Of a stretch of DNA of 27,033 bases, positions 24,815 through 27,033 are shown one piece after another (within the stretch, counting starts at the first letter, position 1; every line of letters starts with the position of its first letter). Where the stretch lies: positions 1 to 27,033 of the IMG/VR virus record IMGVR_UViG_3300031658_002733. One strand, 5' to 3'. The DNA comes from a virus. The notes under the pieces were generated by a model. It worked only from the letters and a program-made list of their open reading frames with translations, ran no database searches and was not told where the DNA came from. The translations under genes and the position numbers were made by a program.

Positions 24815-27033
24815 ATGGCGAACGAAGCCAAAATGCAAACAGTTGCTTCTGCGGGGAAGCATAAAACATCTTCTCTTTCGGATCTTTTCGATACTAAGAC
24901 ACAAAACATAGGTTCTGTTACGCAGGCTAAACAGAGTAAGATTTCAGGACCCCCTAATATTGGTGGAGCTAGTTTAGGTATGAGAGCCGAGCTCCTATTC
25001 TCGGAATCAAGTAATAACTACAGCGCAGTAAACCAACAAGGCTATACAGGCGGATTCCAATTCGGCGCTATGGCTTTGGAAACTCTTGGGTACCTCGTAC
25101 CAGGAGCATCTAAATTAGGTAATAGCGCCTTACTAGACCCAGCTAACTGGACTGGTAAAAACGGCATGGCTAATGTCGATATGTTTAAAAATAACCCAGG
25201 CGAACAAGATCTCGCTTTCCAAGCAAATACACAAAGCAATTTTAAGCAGCTAAAGAACCTAGGTGTACTTACTGATGATAGTACACAAAAAGACGTAGAT
25301 GGTTACTTAGCAGCTGCACATTTATTGGGGGCTACTGGAGCTGCCAATAATATTAATAATGCAGATGCAAATGGAACAACAGGGCAGGATTACTTTAATA
25401 AAGCAAAAGATTACTATCCTGGAATAGACGACCCAGAAAATGATCCTGCAAATCAACCTGCTGAAGCCCCGGCTTCTTTGCCGGTAGAGGAATCCCTTGC
25501 AGATCGTTATAGAGATGCATCGGTTACAGAGACTCTTGATGCATTAATAGCTGAGCAAGCAAATAGTAATCCTCGTGACGAGTTGATAGCCAAACTAAAG
25601 GCTGCTGATTCCGGTCCTAGAAGTGACGAGTTTGAAGCAGAGGTGGCCAGTATAAAAGGTGTGGCGGGTGTTGGAACTGACTCTGAGATTACCGAACAAA
25701 CGGCTAAACAAGTAGAAGATTTGGCTGCTATGCAAGCTAGAGAGAAATACATAGCTGATCGCAATGTGGGCGAGTTTGCACAAGATACTGCTTCCTCTCT
25801 TATTACAGGTATTATAGACATAGCAGGAACTGCTTATGGCTTAGCAAACTTTGGTACAGGAGGCGGATTAGACGCTGCTGTAGCTAGTATGAATAAAGAA
25901 GGTAAAGTTGGGTCACAGTATCTAGAAGATGCTAAGGCTGCTGTACGAGACACAATGGACTCTTCAACACTGACTGCGATGGAAGCACGTCAACAAGCAC
26001 GATCTACATATAGACAAGCACAGAATGCAGAGAAATATGACAACGAATGGGCTAAATTTGGGGCGAATTTCTTAGACGCAGCAGGTGAGTACGCAACTTC
26101 TCCTGGATTATCTGCAGATGCTGTATTTGACTCCCTACCGCAAATGTTTGTTCCTGGTGTTATTGCGTCTAAAATTGTTGGTGGTGTTGTTAAACAGGGT
26201 GCAATAGCTATAGCTAAGAAAAATCTCGCTAAGCGCACTACTCCAGGGGCGTCTCAAGTGTCTCGAGCATATGCTAAAGACCGTGGTGAATTTATCCCTA
26301 AAAAACAGATAAAGACATATATGGCTTCCGACGCAGGCAAAAAGGCAATATCAGATATACAGACACGTACTGGTCTATCATACATAGCTGCATCTGAAGG
26401 TGTTAGTAATGGTTTACAAATACAAGCAGAGATACTAAACGCTTCTTTTAATGATCTAAAAGAAAGCTCACCTAAGTTTAGGAAGCTTCTGTTGCAGGGT
26501 GAGAGCCCTGAGAAGGCTCGCAAATCATTAGCTAATGAAGCGGCCTTAATAACAGGAGGTATATCAGCACTATTTGGTTTAGGCGCCGCTAAAATATCTG
26601 GAGCAGGTAAACTAGAAGGAGCTATGTTTAAAGTAGACAGTAAGGTAGGTAAAGGCATTCTTAGTAAAATGGTTTCATCTAAACTATCTAAAGGCGTAGT
26701 TGCAAGTAAAGTAGTACGAGGAACTGTTTCCGAAGGAGTTGAAGAAACTCTACAAGGAGGTAGCGGAGAATTTGGTGGGAATGTAGGTAAGAAAAATACA
26801 ACCAACCCTGAACAAGACCTAGTTGAAGGCGTCGCAGATGCTGCAGCACAAGGGTTAGTAGTTGGTTCATTATCAGGCGGCGGTATGGTAGGACTAAGCA
26901 ATGTACCTGCTGGCGTGAGTAAAACTGTAGGAGCAACTTTATCAGGAGTAAATAAAGCTGCAAGTGCAGTGGAAACAGCTACCAGTGGTATAGGCAAAGC
27001 TGCTAAAGAGATACGCACAGAACGGGAAATAAC
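24815..27033 (+). CDS. Internal virion protein with lytic transglycosylase-like N-terminus (3' partial)
   Basis: The frame opens at 24815 after AGGAAATAAA and is still open at the window end, so at least 739 residues are encoded and the C-terminus lies outside. Residues about 55-95 carry a lysozyme-like transglycosylase motif: candidate catalytic E64 (FSESSNNY), then AVNQQGYTGGFQFG with Q82 and a following GAMALETLG. A helix with LAAAHLLGATGAA near 164-177 completes the domain. This order resembles T7 gp16, which opens peptidoglycan as DNA enters and then forms part of the ejection channel. Further on the chain is helical with Gly/Ala/Val-rich segments (for example about 450-465) that could enter membranes. 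The large size supports a gp16-like role. Confidence 0.85.
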   Translation, partial: MANEAKMQTVASAGKHKTSSLSDLFDTKTQNIGSVTQAKQSKISGPPNIGGASLGMRAELLFSESSNNYSAVNQQGYTGGFQFGAMALETLGYLVPGASKLGNSALLDPANWTGKNGMANVDMFKNNPGEQDLAFQANTQSNFKQLKNLGVLTDDSTQKDVDGYLAAAHLLGATGAANNINNADANGTTGQDYFNKAKDYYPGIDDPENDPANQPAEAPASLPVEESLADRYRDASVTETLDALIAEQANSNPRDELIAKLKAADSGPRSDEFEAEVASIKGVAGVGTDSEITEQTAKQVEDLAAMQAREKYIADRNVGEFAQDTASSLITGIIDIAGTAYGLANFGTGGGLDAAVASMNKEGKVGSQYLEDAKAAVRDTMDSSTLTAMEARQQARSTYRQAQNAEKYDNEWAKFGANFLDAAGEYATSPGLSADAVFDSLPQMFVPGVIASKIVGGVVKQGAIAIAKKNLAKRTTPGASQVSRAYAKDRGEFIPKKQIKTYMASDAGKKAISDIQTRTGLSYIAASEGVSNGLQIQAEILNASFNDLKESSPKFRKLLLQGESPEKARKSLANEAALITGGISALFGLGAAKISGAGKLEGAMFKVDSKVGKGILSKMVSSKLSKGVVASKVVRGTVSEGVEETLQGGSGEFGGNVGKKNTTNPEQDLVEGVADAAAQGLVVGSLSGGGMVGLSNVPAGVSKTVGATLSGVNKAASAVETATSGIGKAAKEIRTEREI

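Noticed and set aside
26254-27018. Minus-strand open frame of 254 residues
   Set aside because: It is a shadow of the transglycosylase-type gene, which is open over the same bases; Ser/Pro/Leu-rich composition and no ribosome site.
1-27033. CRISPR array, tRNA genes, insertion sequences, integrase or long terminal repeats
   Set aside because: I saw no regularly spaced repeats, cloverleaf-like genes, transposase or recombinase frames, and no long repeat shared by both ends of the window.

Overview
The window is one uninterrupted, plus-strand block of late genes from a tailed phage, most likely a podovirus. The capsid gene is of the N4-gp56 family. Around it are a portal, a TerL with the expected ATPase and nuclease motifs, an SU10-type adaptor, an acidic scaffold-like gene and a run of large internal-virion or ejection-type proteins. 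No long non-tail tape-measure gene or contractile sheath is seen. The sequence is AT-rich by eye. A spanin pair with a lipoprotein partner points to a Gram-negative host. Family resemblances suggest a marine gammaproteobacterial host, but that is inference. No integrase, attachment site, tRNA, replication gene or phage RNA polymerase lies in the window.

Layout. (1) 1-2315: the 3' end of an acidic protein, possibly FecR-type, overlaps by one base with a complete membrane-anchored CHASE2-adenylate cyclase. (2) 2302-4242: a sigma70-like promoter, a DUF6356 membrane protein, a 30-residue basic peptide, a helix-turn-helix metallophosphoesterase and a dATP/dGTP diphosphohydrolase-like protein. (3) 4235-5775: a promoter, an M15 endolysin with an EF-hand-like acidic loop, and three small tail or virion genes. 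(4) 5838-8223: a candidate small terminase subunit, then TerL. (5) 8262-13187: adaptor, a 915-residue tail fibre or tip protein, a DUF4376 partner and an embedded Rz/Rz1 spanin pair. (6) 13249-18580: portal, a small conserved protein, scaffold-like protein and major capsid protein, closed by a strong hairpin. (7) 18618-27033: a capsid-proximal protein, a repeat-rich coiled-coil protein, and four internal-virion candidates. The last has a lytic-transglycosylase-like N-terminus and runs off the window.

How they work together. Regions 4 to 7 package DNA, build the head and tail and deliver DNA through the envelope. The endolysin and spanins open the cell, but they sit about 8 kb apart and no certain holin is visible. 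The DUF6356 protein is the best holin-like candidate.

The standout is region 1: a full receptor-type class III cyclase with all key catalytic residues, read in the same direction as the virion genes and directly upstream of them. If the locus is truly phage, it suggests that the virus can make cAMP at the host membrane during infection. The main caveat is that the window begins inside this module, so a host or cargo boundary near base 2315 cannot be fully excluded.
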